From: Conexibacter woesei Iso977N
GTDB lineage: Bacteria; Actinomycetota; Thermoleophilia; Solirubrobacterales; Solirubrobacteraceae
Assembly: GCF_000424625.1 (NCBI RefSeq)
Contig: NZ_AUKG01000001.1
Location: 1,798,001-1,862,000, forward strand
DNA: 64,000 nt
Direction of reading: 5' to 3'
Shown here: positions 8,247 to 15,992 of the stretch, one piece after another
Numbering within the stretch: position 1 is the first letter of the stretch
How the letters are laid out: every line of letters begins with the position of its first letter
The notes under the pieces: generated by a model
What the model was told of the DNA's origin: nothing
What the model saw: only the letters and a program-made list of their open reading frames with translations
Database searches by the model: none
Position numbers and translations under genes: made by a program

Positions 8247-9620
8247 ATGGCGAGACCTTCCACCATCCATGTCTGTTCAGCATGCGGCCACGGCGAGCCG
8301 CGGTGGATGGGGCAGTGCCCGGGGTGTGGGGAGTGGAACACGCTGGTCGAGGAGCGGGCTCCGACGGTCTCGGCGCGCGCAGGTGGTGGCGCGGCCAAGC
8401 GAGGCGGGGCGGGTGGGCTCGGGCTGCAGCCGGTCGCGCTGCGGGATGTCACCGCGAGCGCCGTCGCGCGGCTCTCCACCGGCATCGGCGAGCTGGACCG
8501 GGTCCTGGGCGGTGGGCTGGTCCCGGGGTCGCTGGTCCTGCTGGGCGGCTCGCCGGGCATCGGCAAGTCGACGCTGACCGGCATGGCGATGGGCAACGTC
8601 GTCGGCGCCGCGCGCCAGACGCTCTACGTGTCCGGCGAGGAGTCCGCGGCGCAGATCCGGCTGCGCCATGAGCGGCTGGAAACGGCGGACTGCCGCGCGT
8701 TGGACGTCCCGGTCATCGCCGAGACCGACCTCGACGCGGTCACCGCGACGATCGAGCAGCACCGGCCCGAGGTCTGCGTGATCGACTCGGTCCAGACCCT
8801 GCACGCGCCGGACCTCACGGGCGCGCCCGGCTCGGTGGGCCAGGTGCGCGAGGTCGCGTCGCGGCTGATGCGCACGGCGAAGTCGGTGGGCACGACGGTG
8901 ATCCTCGTCGGCCACGTCACGAAGGAGGGCTCGATCGCGGGCCCGCGCGTCCTGGAGCACCTCGTCGACTGCGTCCTGCAGTTCGAGGGCGAGCGCGAGC
9001 GCACCTACCGCACGCTGCGCGCGCTGAAGAACCGCTTCGGCTCGACGTCGGAGACCGGCGTCTTCGAGATGAAGCAGGGCGGCCTCGTCGAGGTCCTGGA
9101 CCCGAGCGCGCGGTTCGTGGGGGAGGCGACCGGCAAGCCGGGCTCGGTCGTCCTCGCCGCGATGGAGGGCTCGCGCCCGCTGCTGGTGGAGGTCCAGGCG
9201 CTCGTCTCGCCGTCGGAGATCGTGCCCCCACGCCGCGTCGTGACCGGCATCGACCGCAACCGCCTGGCGCTCGTCCTCGCGGTCCTGGGGCGCCACGCCA
9301 ACGTCAACGTCGGCAGCGCGGACGTGTTCGTCAACGTCGTCGGCGGCGTCCGCGTCGACGAGCCGGGCGCCGACCTCGCGGTCGCCCTCGCCGTGGCGTC
9401 GGCCCAGCGCAACATCGCCCTCGGCACGGCGGGCAAGCCGCTCGCCGTCTTCGGCGAGCTCGGCCTGACCGGCGAGCTGCGCACCGTCGGCCACCCGGAG
9501 CGCCGGATCGAGGAGTCCGTGAAGTTCGGCCTCGGCGAACCCGTCCACCCCGGCTCGGCCCGGACTCTCCGCCACGCCCTGAAGTCCGCCTTCGCCACCG
9601 CCGAGCCGATCGCGGCCTGA
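8247..9620 (+). CDS. radA: DNA repair protein RadA
   Basis: RadA is a RecA-like branch-migration ATPase for recombinational repair. The 457 residues show the C4 zinc finger (C10, C13, C24, C27), Walker A GGSPGIGKS with K107, the RadA-specific KNRFG motif at 261-265 and a Lon-protease-like C-terminal domain. In actinobacteria radA usually sits directly beside disA; here a three-gene ECF sigma module separates them. A compact hairpin follows the stop. Confidence 0.98.
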   Translation: MARPSTIHVCSACGHGEPRWMGQCPGCGEWNTLVEERAPTVSARAGGGAAKRGGAGGLGLQPVALRDVTASAVARLSTGIGELDRVLGGGLVPGSLVLLGGSPGIGKSTLTGMAMGNVVGAARQTLYVSGEESAAQIRLRHERLETADCRALDVPVIAETDLDAVTATIEQHRPEVCVIDSVQTLHAPDLTGAPGSVGQVREVASRLMRTAKSVGTTVILVGHVTKEGSIAGPRVLEHLVDCVLQFEGERERTYRTLRALKNRFGSTSETGVFEMKQGGLVEVLDPSARFVGEATGKPGSVVLAAMEGSRPLLVEVQALVSPSEIVPPRRVVTGIDRNRLALVLAVLGRHANVNVGSADVFVNVVGGVRVDEPGADLAVALAVASAQRNIALGTAGKPLAVFGELGLTGELRTVGHPERRIEESVKFGLGEPVHPGSARTLRHALKSAFATAEPIAA

Positions 9621-9626
9621 GCGCCG

Positions 9627-9643
9627 ACGCGCCGAGGGCGCGT
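9627..9643 (+). terminator. Hairpin after radA
   Basis: ACGCGCC / GGCGCGT form a seven-bp stem with a three-base loop (GAG), six bases after the radA stop, followed by TTCC. A looser repeat CGCAAA/TTTGCG follows at 9650-9671. Confidence 0.5.
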
Positions 9644-9678
9644 TCCGCGCGCAAAGCTGCACACTTTTGCGGACGACC

Positions 9679-9706
9679 TTGACTGGTTGCCAGTGCTCAC
9701 TATGGT
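9679..9706 (+). promoter_or_regulatory. Housekeeping-type (sigma A) promoter
   Basis: TTGACT (9679-9684) and TATGGT (9701-9706) are separated by 16 bases, a good match to the vegetative consensus. +1 would be near 9713, leaving a leader of about 50 bases with GAGGAGAG before ATG 9761. Confidence 0.65.
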
Positions 9707-9760
9707 GGCGTTCGCGCGGTCGATCCGACCCGCGACAGCGTCCAGCACCCGAGGAGAGAC

Positions 9761-10549
9761 ATGTTCGCCCCGCCCCGTTCCCCAAGGTCGCGCGTGCTCG
9801 CGGCTCCCATCGTCGTCCTGCTCATCCTGGCGAGCCTCGGGTTCGCGTCCGCGGCATCCGCCGTGGAGTTCGGGTCGCACAGGATCGCCCCCAACAGGAC
9901 GGTGTGGATCGGACCGCAGGGGTGGTTCAGCGGCGTCTACGCGGCCGAGGACAGCTGCGGGTGCCACACCGTCGGTGCGGGGGATGCCGCCACAGGCGTC
10001 TCGTGGAACACCGGCAGCTCGTACCGCGGCTACGGCGGAGGCTGCGTCAGGCGCACCGCGCTCATCGGGAACGGGACCGGCAGCCTCGACCTCTGGATCC
10101 ACGGCCACAGCGATGACGTGATCTGCGCGATCGCCCCCGCCCGGGCGTCCGTCGCGGACGCCACGCCGGACGCCGCGCCGGCAACGGCAACGGCGACCAT
10201 CGCGGGCGACGCGAGTCGCAAGGCGTGGACGAGCACGAAGGGCGACCAGGTCTGCATCGCGCTCCAGGCGGCCGACGGCTACGGCCAGGGCTGCTACGAC
10301 CAGGCCGACGTGGCCGCCGGCAAGGCGTGGACGGCGCTCGGTCCGGCTGCGGGCGAGCCCGACCAGGTGACGGTCGCCGCGATCGTGGGCGCCGGCGCGC
10401 CCACGCCGGTCATCGAGCGCGCCGACGGCAGCGCGCAGGCGCTGCCGGTCGTCAACGGCATCGCCACCGCCGTCGTCCCGGCCTCGAGCGACGGGACGCT
10501 GCGCACCTGGCACCGGTCGGTCGCCCTCGACCCGCTCGCACGGCACTAG
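9761..10549 (+). CDS. Secreted protein sharing a domain with the adjacent putative anti-sigma factor
   Basis: The 262 residues start with a signal peptide (basic N-terminus, hydrophobic 14-33, cleavage after ASA near 34). The mature part has two halves. The first is Cys-containing (AEDSCGCHTVGAG, GGCVRRTA, DVICAIAPA). The second (about 155-255) has VCIALQAADGYGQGCYD and then a hydrophobic V/I-A-A-I/V strand, a DG element and VVNGIATAVVPAS. This second half aligns by eye with residues 150-245 of the product of 11169-12008 (CLIVPARPDGYGEGCAS, VMAAVLPA, IIDGTIAAAA). It has a sigma A-like promoter and a GAGGAGAG binding site. The function is unknown; it may be an extracytoplasmic ligand or competitor of the membrane partner (inference). 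Confidence 0.8.
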   Translation: MFAPPRSPRSRVLAAPIVVLLILASLGFASAASAVEFGSHRIAPNRTVWIGPQGWFSGVYAAEDSCGCHTVGAGDAATGVSWNTGSSYRGYGGGCVRRTALIGNGTGSLDLWIHGHSDDVICAIAPARASVADATPDAAPATATATIAGDASRKAWTSTKGDQVCIALQAADGYGQGCYDQADVAAGKAWTALGPAAGEPDQVTVAAIVGAGAPTPVIERADGSAQALPVVNGIATAVVPASSDGTLRTWHRSVALDPLARH

Positions 10550-10570
10550 GCGCGACCGGCTGCGTGCGAG

Positions 10571-10582
10571 GGACGCGCGTCC
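10571..10582. repeat. 12-bp perfect palindrome
   Basis: GGACGCGCGTCC is fully symmetric and lies between the secreted protein gene and the ECF sigma gene. It may be an operator for the sigma transcript or part of a terminator; GC-rich palindromes of this size can also arise by chance. Confidence 0.3.
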
Positions 10583-10633
10583 GCTCACGCGGGCGCGCGT
10601 CACACTCCGGATCGCCGTGGGAACGAAGAGGGC

Positions 10634-11191
10634 ATGACGGCAAGCACGGGCGCCGAGGTGGTCGGGGCCGACGCCTTCGAGGCGATCGTGGCCGAGGTCG
10701 CCGCGCCGCTCGGGCGGTTCGTGGCGCAGATGATCCGCGACCGCGCGCTGGCCGAGGACGTGCTGCAGGAGGCGCTGTGCGCCGCCTGGTCGAGCCGGCA
10801 GCGGATGCCGGCCGACCCGCAGGTCCGCCGGGCCTGGCTGTTCGGCGTCGCCCGCAACCACGCCCTGCACGCGCTGCGCAGGGAGCGGCGCGGCCGGCGC
10901 GTGCTCGAAGCGCTGGCCGCCGAGCCGGCGCCGGCGGACGTGCCCGCGGCGGCCTTCGCGATGCACGACGTGCTCGTCCGGACGCTGGGACCGGAGGACC
11001 GCAGCCTGTTCCTGCTGCGCTACGTCCACGGCTTCTCGGCCCCCGAGCTCGCCGCCATGACCCGGCGGCGTCCAGCCGCCGTGCGCAAGCGCCTCGAGCG
11101 CGCGGCTGCGGCGATGCGCGCCGTCGCCGGCGCCCCATCCGGAACCCTCACCCAGACTGGATCGAGCCATGCACCGAGCTCCGTCGCCTGA
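10634..11191 (+). CDS. ECF-type RNA polymerase sigma factor
   Basis: The 185-residue protein has sigma region 2 (DRALAEDVLQEALCAAW, then RRAWLFGVARNHALHALRRERR) and region 4 (LGPEDRSLFLLRYVHGFSAPELAAMTRRRPAAVRKRLERAAAAMR), the minimal ECF architecture. It should direct RNA polymerase to a small regulon. The last 23 bases overlap the following membrane-protein gene, which is the position of a cognate anti-sigma factor. ATG 10634 is preceded by GAAGAGGG. No copy of the GGAAG-N17-CGTT promoter is seen upstream of it. Confidence 0.93.
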   Translation: MTASTGAEVVGADAFEAIVAEVAAPLGRFVAQMIRDRALAEDVLQEALCAAWSSRQRMPADPQVRRAWLFGVARNHALHALRRERRGRRVLEALAAEPAPADVPAAAFAMHDVLVRTLGPEDRSLFLLRYVHGFSAPELAAMTRRRPAAVRKRLERAAAAMRAVAGAPSGTLTQTGSSHAPSSVA

Positions 11192-12008
11192 CGACCCGAT
11201 CGCCACGATCGTCCGCGACCTCGAAGCGATCCCGCCGGTCACCGCCGGCGCCCGGCCCCGCTGGCGCGAGCTCGCCACCGAGGCCGCGGCGCCCCGGACG
11301 AGCACCGGGCGCCCCCGGCGCCCGGCGGTGCTCGCCACCGGCGCGCTCGCCGTGCTCGCGGCCGTGGTCGCCGTCGTGCTGCTCGCGACCACCGGCGGCT
11401 CCGGCTCCGGCTCCGGCCCCGCTCCGCGTGCCGCGCAGCCGCAGACGCGCGCGCCGCACCACGCGACCGCGGACCTGCCCGTCTACACCCGCCCCGTCGC
11501 CGACGCCTCCGGCACTCGCGCCGACGCCCCGGAGCTCGCCCGCAGGGGCGCCTACTTCGACGAGGCGCGCGCGATCGACACGCCCTACGGTCGCGGCTAC
11601 GTCGTCCCGGCGCCCGACGGCTGGACCTGCCTCATCGTCCCCGCCCGCCCCGACGGCTATGGCGAGGGCTGCGCGAGTGCCGAGCAGATCGCCGAGCGCG
11701 GCCTGCCGGTCGCCAACACCGACTACCACGGCAACGGCGTGATGGCCGCCGTCCTGCCGGCCAACGCGTCCGACGCGACGCTGCACCGTTCCGACGGGAC
11801 CACCCGTCCGCTGGCGATCATCGACGGGACGATCGCCGCGGCCGCGACGGGCGGCCACGCCGAGGTGACGTTCCGGATCGGCGCGCGCAGCCTCGACGTC
11901 AAGCTCTTCAGCGGCATCCGCTGCGTCGGCGGCGGCGATCCCTCATACAGCCCGGAGGAGCTCGCCAGGATCGCCGCGCAGATGGGCACGACCGTCTGCA
12001 ACAGGTGA
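11169..12008 (+). CDS. Single-pass membrane protein, putative anti-sigma factor
   Basis: The 279 residues comprise a short cytoplasmic N-terminus (about 1-52), one transmembrane segment (about 53-75, VLATGALAVLAAVVAVVLLA) and a large extracytoplasmic part. The start overlaps the ECF sigma gene by 23 bases, so coupling is expected. The N-terminus lacks the HxxxCxxC of zinc anti-sigma domains, and no RskA-type motif was recognised; the assignment rests on position and topology. The outer domain (CLIVPARPDGYGEGCAS with Cys pair) resembles the C-terminal half of the secreted protein at 9761-10549, hinting at a shared ligand or at homotypic interaction. A last Cys lies two residues from the end. 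Confidence 0.7.
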   Translation: MHRAPSPDDPIATIVRDLEAIPPVTAGARPRWRELATEAAAPRTSTGRPRRPAVLATGALAVLAAVVAVVLLATTGGSGSGSGPAPRAAQPQTRAPHHATADLPVYTRPVADASGTRADAPELARRGAYFDEARAIDTPYGRGYVVPAPDGWTCLIVPARPDGYGEGCASAEQIAERGLPVANTDYHGNGVMAAVLPANASDATLHRSDGTTRPLAIIDGTIAAAATGGHAEVTFRIGARSLDVKLFSGIRCVGGGDPSYSPEELARIAAQMGTTVCNR

Positions 12009-12054
12009 CCGAACTCGAGGTTCTCAGGGCACCTGACGACCTGCGAATGCGCCG

Positions 12055-12090
12055 CCTTTCAGCGCAATGCGCGTTCGGGGCCGAAAGGCA
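12055..12090 (+). terminator. Possible terminator hairpin after the ECF module
   Basis: GCCTTTC (12055-12061) pairs with GAAAGGC (12084-12090) across a 22-base loop that itself holds a GCGC/GCGC hairpin. It ends the transcript of the sigma module about 50 bases after the last stop. The weak fold makes this uncertain. Confidence 0.3.
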
Positions 12091-12161
12091 AGCTGGCTGG
12101 ACAGGAGTTCAGGTTCTGGGAACACGTGTGGACCGGTAAGGCCGATCTAAAGGATCGCTGG

Positions 12162-12167
12162 TAGAAT
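12162..12167 (+). promoter_or_regulatory. Extended -10 promoter for disA, probably leaderless
   Basis: TAGAAT preceded by TGG forms an extended -10 element; +1 would fall at the ATG (12175), so the disA message is probably leaderless. No -35 is evident. A small dyad CGATC-TAAAG-GATCG (12143-12157) covers the spacer and could be an operator. Confidence 0.55.
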
Positions 12168-12174
12168 CGTCGTG

Positions 12175-13287
12175 ATGGCGCAGCGATCCGGGGATGAGCT
12201 CAACGAGCTCGAGAGCCGTCAGGAGCCCCGGCTCGTCAAGGCGTTGGAGATGGTCGCCCCCGGGACCGCGCTGCGCGAGGGGCTGGACAACATCCTCCAC
12301 GCTCACACGGGCGGGCTCCTGGTCATCGGCGATCACGACGAGCTCAGCTTCCTCTTCTCAGGTGGCATCAAGCTCGACGTCGACTACACGCCGGCGCTGC
12401 TCTACCAGGTGGCGAAGATGGACGGCGGCATCGTCCTGAACGCCAACGCGACGAAGATCGCGATGGCCAACGTCCAGCTGACGCCGGACCCGACGGTCCT
12501 CACGCTGGAGACGGGCACCCGCCACCGCACCGCGGAACGCGTGTCCAAGCAGACCGACGCGGTCGTCATCGCGATCTCGCAACGCCGCGAGGTCGTCTCC
12601 CTCTACGTCGACGGCGCGAAGTACATCCTCGAGGACATCCCGGTGGTCCTCGCCAAGGCCAACCAGGCCCTGGCGACCCTCGACAAGTACCGCACGCGCC
12701 TCGACCAGGTCTCGACCCGCCTGACCGCCCTCGAGTTCGAGGGCGGCGCGACGCTGCACGACGTCCTCACGGTCCTCCAGCGCTCCGAGCTGGTGACCCG
12801 CATGGCCGTCGAGATCGAGCGCTACATCGTCGAGCTCGGCACCGAGGGCCGGCTGATCGAGATGCAGCTCGAGGAGGTCATGGTCGGCGTCGCCGCCGAC
12901 AAGGCCGCCCTCATCCACGACTACTTGGCGGCGGACTCCGACGAGAGCTTCGCCGCGGCGCTCGACCAGCTCGGCCGCATGCCCCATCAGGACCTGCTCG
13001 ACTTCGGCCGTCTCGCCGAGCTGATGGGCTACGACCGCAAGCTGAACACCCTCGACTACCCGGTCTCGCCGCGCGGCTTCCGGATCCTCGGGCGCGTGCC
13101 CAGGCTCCCGAAGCTCGTCGTGGCGCAGATCGTGAAGGAGTTCGGCGGCCTCGACGAGCTGCTCGCCGCGACCGACGCGGAGCTCGAGACCGTCGAAGGC
13201 GTCGGAGAGATCCGTGCGAAGGACATCCGCGAGGGCCTTCGCCGCCTGCAGGAGATCAACCTCGTCGATCGGTACCTGCAGACCTAG
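12175..13287 (+). CDS. disA: DNA integrity scanning diadenylate cyclase DisA
   Basis: DisA makes c-di-AMP from two ATP and pauses at recombination intermediates. The 370 residues have the N-terminal DAC domain (about 10-150), a helical linker and C-terminal HhH DNA-binding repeats (VAQIVKEFGGLDELLAATDAELETVEGVGEIRAKDI region, given here by its key ends). The catalytic RHR is present in GTRHRTAER (R116-H117-R118). The DGA motif reads DGG (D83-G84-G85), a substitution next to the metal-binding Asp. ATG 12175 follows GTG 12172; the ATG is chosen because it sits at +1 of the -10 box. disA precedes carD as in other actinobacteria. Confidence 0.97.
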   Translation: MAQRSGDELNELESRQEPRLVKALEMVAPGTALREGLDNILHAHTGGLLVIGDHDELSFLFSGGIKLDVDYTPALLYQVAKMDGGIVLNANATKIAMANVQLTPDPTVLTLETGTRHRTAERVSKQTDAVVIAISQRREVVSLYVDGAKYILEDIPVVLAKANQALATLDKYRTRLDQVSTRLTALEFEGGATLHDVLTVLQRSELVTRMAVEIERYIVELGTEGRLIEMQLEEVMVGVAADKAALIHDYLAADSDESFAAALDQLGRMPHQDLLDFGRLAELMGYDRKLNTLDYPVSPRGFRILGRVPRLPKLVVAQIVKEFGGLDELLAATDAELETVEGVGEIRAKDIREGLRRLQEINLVDRYLQT

Positions 13288-13353
13288 AACTTGCCCGTAG
13301 ACAGGGCTCGGCTGGAAACGCGGCCCCGCATCTCCCCGGTGCGCGGCCCAACC

Positions 13354-13369
13354 AAGGAGGACCATCATT
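13354..13369 (+). promoter_or_regulatory. Strong ribosome binding site deciding an ATT start for carD
   Basis: AAGGAGG (13354-13360) is a near-perfect Shine-Dalgarno. Six bases later comes ATT (13367-13369) in the carD frame. The frame has no ATG, GTG or TTG between the stop at 13298-13300 and the ATG at 13511, which is already inside the CarD domain. ATC at 13364 is only three bases from the site and less likely. Confidence 0.7.
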
Positions 13370-13948
13370 CCCGGTAGCACTGAAGAGCAGATCCTGGAAG
13401 CCGATCTCGACATCGAGGTCGAGATCGTCAACATCGAGTTCGAGATCGGCGACAACGTCGTCTATCCGCACCACGGCGCGGGCCAGGTCCTCAAGAAGGA
13501 AGTCAAGAAGATGTTCGGTGAGGAGCGCGAGTACCTCACCATCAAGATCCTCCACAACGACATGACGGTCATGGTGCCCTGCGAGAACGCGGGCATCGCG
13601 GGCCTCCGTCGTGTCATCGACGAGGAGACCGTGCAGAAGGTCCTGGCCGTGCTGCAGGACGAGTTGTCGGAGATGCCCAAGAACTGGAACCGCCGGTTCA
13701 AGCACAACCGCGACAAGATCAAGACGGGCGACATCTACGAGCTCGCCGAGGTCGTGCGCAACCTCGCGATCCGCGAGCACGACAAGGGCCTGTCGACCGG
13801 CGAGAAGCAGATGTTCACGCGCGCGAAGAAGATCCTCGCCTCCGAGCTGATGTACGCGCTGGAGAAGAGCGAGGACGACGCCGAGGCCTACCTCGACGAC
13901 CTGCTGAAGTCGTCGGCCGAGCGCCTGGCCGCCGCCGCGAAGGTGTAG
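13367..13948 (+). CDS. carD: CarD family transcriptional regulator (apparent ATT start)
   Basis: CarD binds the RNA polymerase beta subunit and stabilises the open complex at rRNA and other promoters. With the ATT start the protein has 193 residues: a 25-residue acidic extension, the CarD/TRCF RNA-polymerase-interaction domain (IGDNVVYPHHGAGQVL onward, tudor-like) and the helical DNA-binding part (NWNRRFKHNRDKIKTGDIYELAEVVRNL region; ends with LDDLLKSSAERLAAAAKV). It aligns with mycobacterial CarD along its length. Starting at the first ATG (13511) would delete most of the polymerase-binding domain. A sequencing error upstream cannot be excluded, but the ideal ribosome site argues for real ATT initiation. 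ispD follows 11 bases after the stop. Confidence 0.93.
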   Translation: MPGSTEEQILEADLDIEVEIVNIEFEIGDNVVYPHHGAGQVLKKEVKKMFGEEREYLTIKILHNDMTVMVPCENAGIAGLRRVIDEETVQKVLAVLQDELSEMPKNWNRRFKHNRDKIKTGDIYELAEVVRNLAIREHDKGLSTGEKQMFTRAKKILASELMYALEKSEDDAEAYLDDLLKSSAERLAAAAKV

Positions 13949-13959
13949 GACATCATCTG

Positions 13960-14622
13960 ATGTCAGCGGTCGCGCTCGTCGTGGCCGCCGGACGTGGCGA
14001 ACGCCTTGGGACCGGTGGGCCCAAGGCGTTCGTCATGTGTGGGGGCCGTCCGATGCTCGAGTGGAGCATCGATGCCCTGAAGGCCGTGCCCGAGATCGGG
14101 CACATCGTCGTCGCCACGCCGCCCGGGATCGAGGCCCCCGCGGGCACGACGGGCGTCTTCGGCGGCGACGAGCGCTCCCACTCCGTGCGCGCCGCGCTGC
14201 ACCACACCCTCGCCGGCGACCCCGTGCTCGTCCACGACGCCGCACGCCCGCTGGTGACGCCGGAGATCATCCGCGCGACGCTCGCCGGCCTCGACGCCGA
14301 GGCGGACGCCGCGATCGCCGCCGCGCGAGTCGTCGACACCGTCAAGCGCGGCGGCGGCGAGAACGACGCCACGGTCCAGGAGACGCTGGAGCGCAGCGCG
14401 CTCTGGGCGATCCAGACGCCGCAGGTGTTCCGCCGCGACGTCCTGGAGCGGGCGTTGGCGTTGCCGCACGATCAGCTCGCCGGGGCTACTGACGATGCCT
14501 CACTGGTCGAGGCGATGGGCGGGACCGTCCGTCTCGTAGAGTCTCCGCGCGAGAACTTCAAGATCACCACCCCGGACGACTTGAAGCTCGCCGACCTGCT
14601 GCTGCGCAGCCGCGCGCGGTAG
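13960..14622 (+). CDS. ispD: 2-C-methyl-D-erythritol 4-phosphate cytidylyltransferase
   Basis: IspD adds CMP to methylerythritol phosphate in the MEP isoprenoid pathway. The 220 residues have the nucleotide-binding opening [20 protein letters not shown] (Lys22) and [11 protein letters not shown] in the middle, then [17 protein letters not shown] and [14 protein letters not shown] near the end, all family signatures. The gene follows carD by 11 bases with no terminator between, and ispF lies one gene downstream, so carD-ispD-PHP-ispF is probably one transcript. Confidence 0.97.
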   Translation: MSAVALVVAAGRGERLGTGGPKAFVMCGGRPMLEWSIDALKAVPEIGHIVVATPPGIEAPAGTTGVFGGDERSHSVRAALHHTLAGDPVLVHDAARPLVTPEIIRATLAGLDAEADAAIAAARVVDTVKRGGGENDATVQETLERSALWAIQTPQVFRRDVLERALALPHDQLAGATDDASLVEAMGGTVRLVESPRENFKITTPDDLKLADLLLRSRAR

Positions 14623-14652
14623 CGCCTCCCTTCCCCAAGCAAGAACCCCAAG

Positions 14653-15486
14653 TTGCTCACCGACTACCACGTCCACCTGCGCCCGGACGGCGACGACACG
14701 CCCGCGTCCGAGTACTTCACCGAGGCCAACGCCGAGCGCTACCGCGAGGTGGCCGCCGACCGCGGCATCCAGGAGCTCGGCGTCGCCGAGCACATCTACC
14801 GCTTCACCGCCGCGCTCGATGTCTGGCAGCACCCGCTGTGGGTCGAGAACGCGCACGACGACCTCGACCGCTACTGCGAGTTCGTCCGCGAGCGCACCGA
14901 CCTCAAGCTCGGCATCGAGGCCGACTTCATCCCCGGCCGCGAGGAGCAGACGCGCAACCTGCTCGAGCAGCGCGACTGGGACTACGTCGTCGGCTCGATC
15001 CACTTCCTCGCCGAGGGCGCGCTGGACTACGCGCGCTTCGACGTCTGGAACTCCGCCCGCTCGGCCGACCACGTGTGGAAGACCTACTTCACGTGGCTGG
15101 GCGAGCTGGCCGCCAGCGGGATGTTCGACATCCTCGCCCACCCGGACCTCGTCAAGCACTGGGGCAGGGAGCGGCCGTGGCCGGAGAAGGATCTCCGGTA
15201 CTACTACGACATCGCCATGGAGCAGATCGCCGAATCGGGCATCGCCATCGAGCTGTCGACTGCCGGGCTGCGCAAGCCGGTCGGCGAGATGTACCCCGAC
15301 CGCGCGTTCCTGGAGATGGTCGTCGACGCCGGCAACCCGATCGCGCTCTCCAGCGACGCCCACACGCCGGACCTCATCGGCCACGAGTACGAGCGGGCGA
15401 TGGAGCTGCTGTCCGACGTCGGCATCACCGAGATCGCCGTGTTCAACCACCGCGCTGTGACCCTCGAGCCGATCGGGCCGTCGTGA
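14653..15486 (+). CDS. PHP-domain phosphoesterase (histidinol-phosphatase HisJ-like)
   Basis: The 277-residue protein opens with the PHP metal motif [10 protein letters not shown] and continues with [41 protein letters not shown] and [13 protein letters not shown], which supply the trinuclear metal ligands. HisJ-type members hydrolyse histidinol phosphate. Its place between ispD and ispF is unusual and does not fit histidine synthesis, so another phosphate ester is possible. The only usable start is TTG at 14653, without a clear ribosome site. The last four bases overlap the ispF start (GTGA). Confidence 0.88.
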   Translation: MLTDYHVHLRPDGDDTPASEYFTEANAERYREVAADRGIQELGVAEHIYRFTAALDVWQHPLWVENAHDDLDRYCEFVRERTDLKLGIEADFIPGREEQTRNLLEQRDWDYVVGSIHFLAEGALDYARFDVWNSARSADHVWKTYFTWLGELAASGMFDILAHPDLVKHWGRERPWPEKDLRYYYDIAMEQIAESGIAIELSTAGLRKPVGEMYPDRAFLEMVVDAGNPIALSSDAHTPDLIGHEYERAMELLSDVGITEIAVFNHRAVTLEPIGPS

Positions 15487-15977
15487 GCGCCGCCGGCCAG
15501 GTCCGGACCGGCATCGGCTGGGACTCGCACAAGCTCGTCGCCGGCCGCCCGCTGATCCTCGGCGGCGTGACGCTCCCGTACGAGCAGGGCCTGCTCGGCC
15601 ACTCCGACGCCGACGTCCTGACCCACGCGGTCATCGACGCGCTGCTCGGCGCGGCCGGCCTGGACGACATCGGCGCGCTGTTCCCCGACACCGACTCCGC
15701 CTACAAGGACGCCGACTCGATCGCGCTCCTGAACGACGTCGTCGACCGGATCGCCGGCGCAGGGTTCACCATCAACAACGTCGACACGACGGTCGTGATG
15801 GAGCGCCCGAAGCTGAGCCCGCACCGCGGCGCGATCCGGGCCAAGCTCGCGCAGGCGCTCGGCATCGACAGCGGCGCCGTCAACGTGAAGGCCTCGACCG
15901 GCGAGGGCCTCGGCTTCGTCGGCCGCGGCGAGGGCGTCGCGGCGCTCGCCGTCGCCACGCTCACCGCCGACGCCTAG
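15483..15977 (+). CDS. ispF: 2-C-methyl-D-erythritol 2,4-cyclodiphosphate synthase
   Basis: IspF cyclises CDP-methylerythritol phosphate to MEcPP. The 164 residues have the zinc ligands D14 and H16 (GIGWDSHKL) and the [20 protein letters not shown] stretch (given at its core), and finish with [25 protein letters not shown] 15483 overlaps the preceding TGA, indicating coupling to the PHP gene. The stop TAG is part of a short TAGCTAGCCT run that also supplies the -10 box of the next gene. Confidence 0.97.
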   Translation: MSAAGQVRTGIGWDSHKLVAGRPLILGGVTLPYEQGLLGHSDADVLTHAVIDALLGAAGLDDIGALFPDTDSAYKDADSIALLNDVVDRIAGAGFTINNVDTTVVMERPKLSPHRGAIRAKLAQALGIDSGAVNVKASTGEGLGFVGRGEGVAALAVATLTADA

Positions 15978-15978
15978 C

Positions 15979-15984
15979 TAGCCT
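15979..15984 (+). promoter_or_regulatory. -10 box of a leaderless promoter for the antiporter
   Basis: TAGCCT, immediately after the ispF stop, ends eight bases before ATG 15993, so +1 would be at the start codon. No ribosome binding site is visible. Confidence 0.4.
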
Positions 15985-15992
15985 CCGCCGCC

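Noticed and set aside
13511-13948. carD starting at ATG 13511
   Set aside because: It would remove the YPHHGAG segment of the CarD domain that is conserved in the frame upstream, and it has no good ribosome site.
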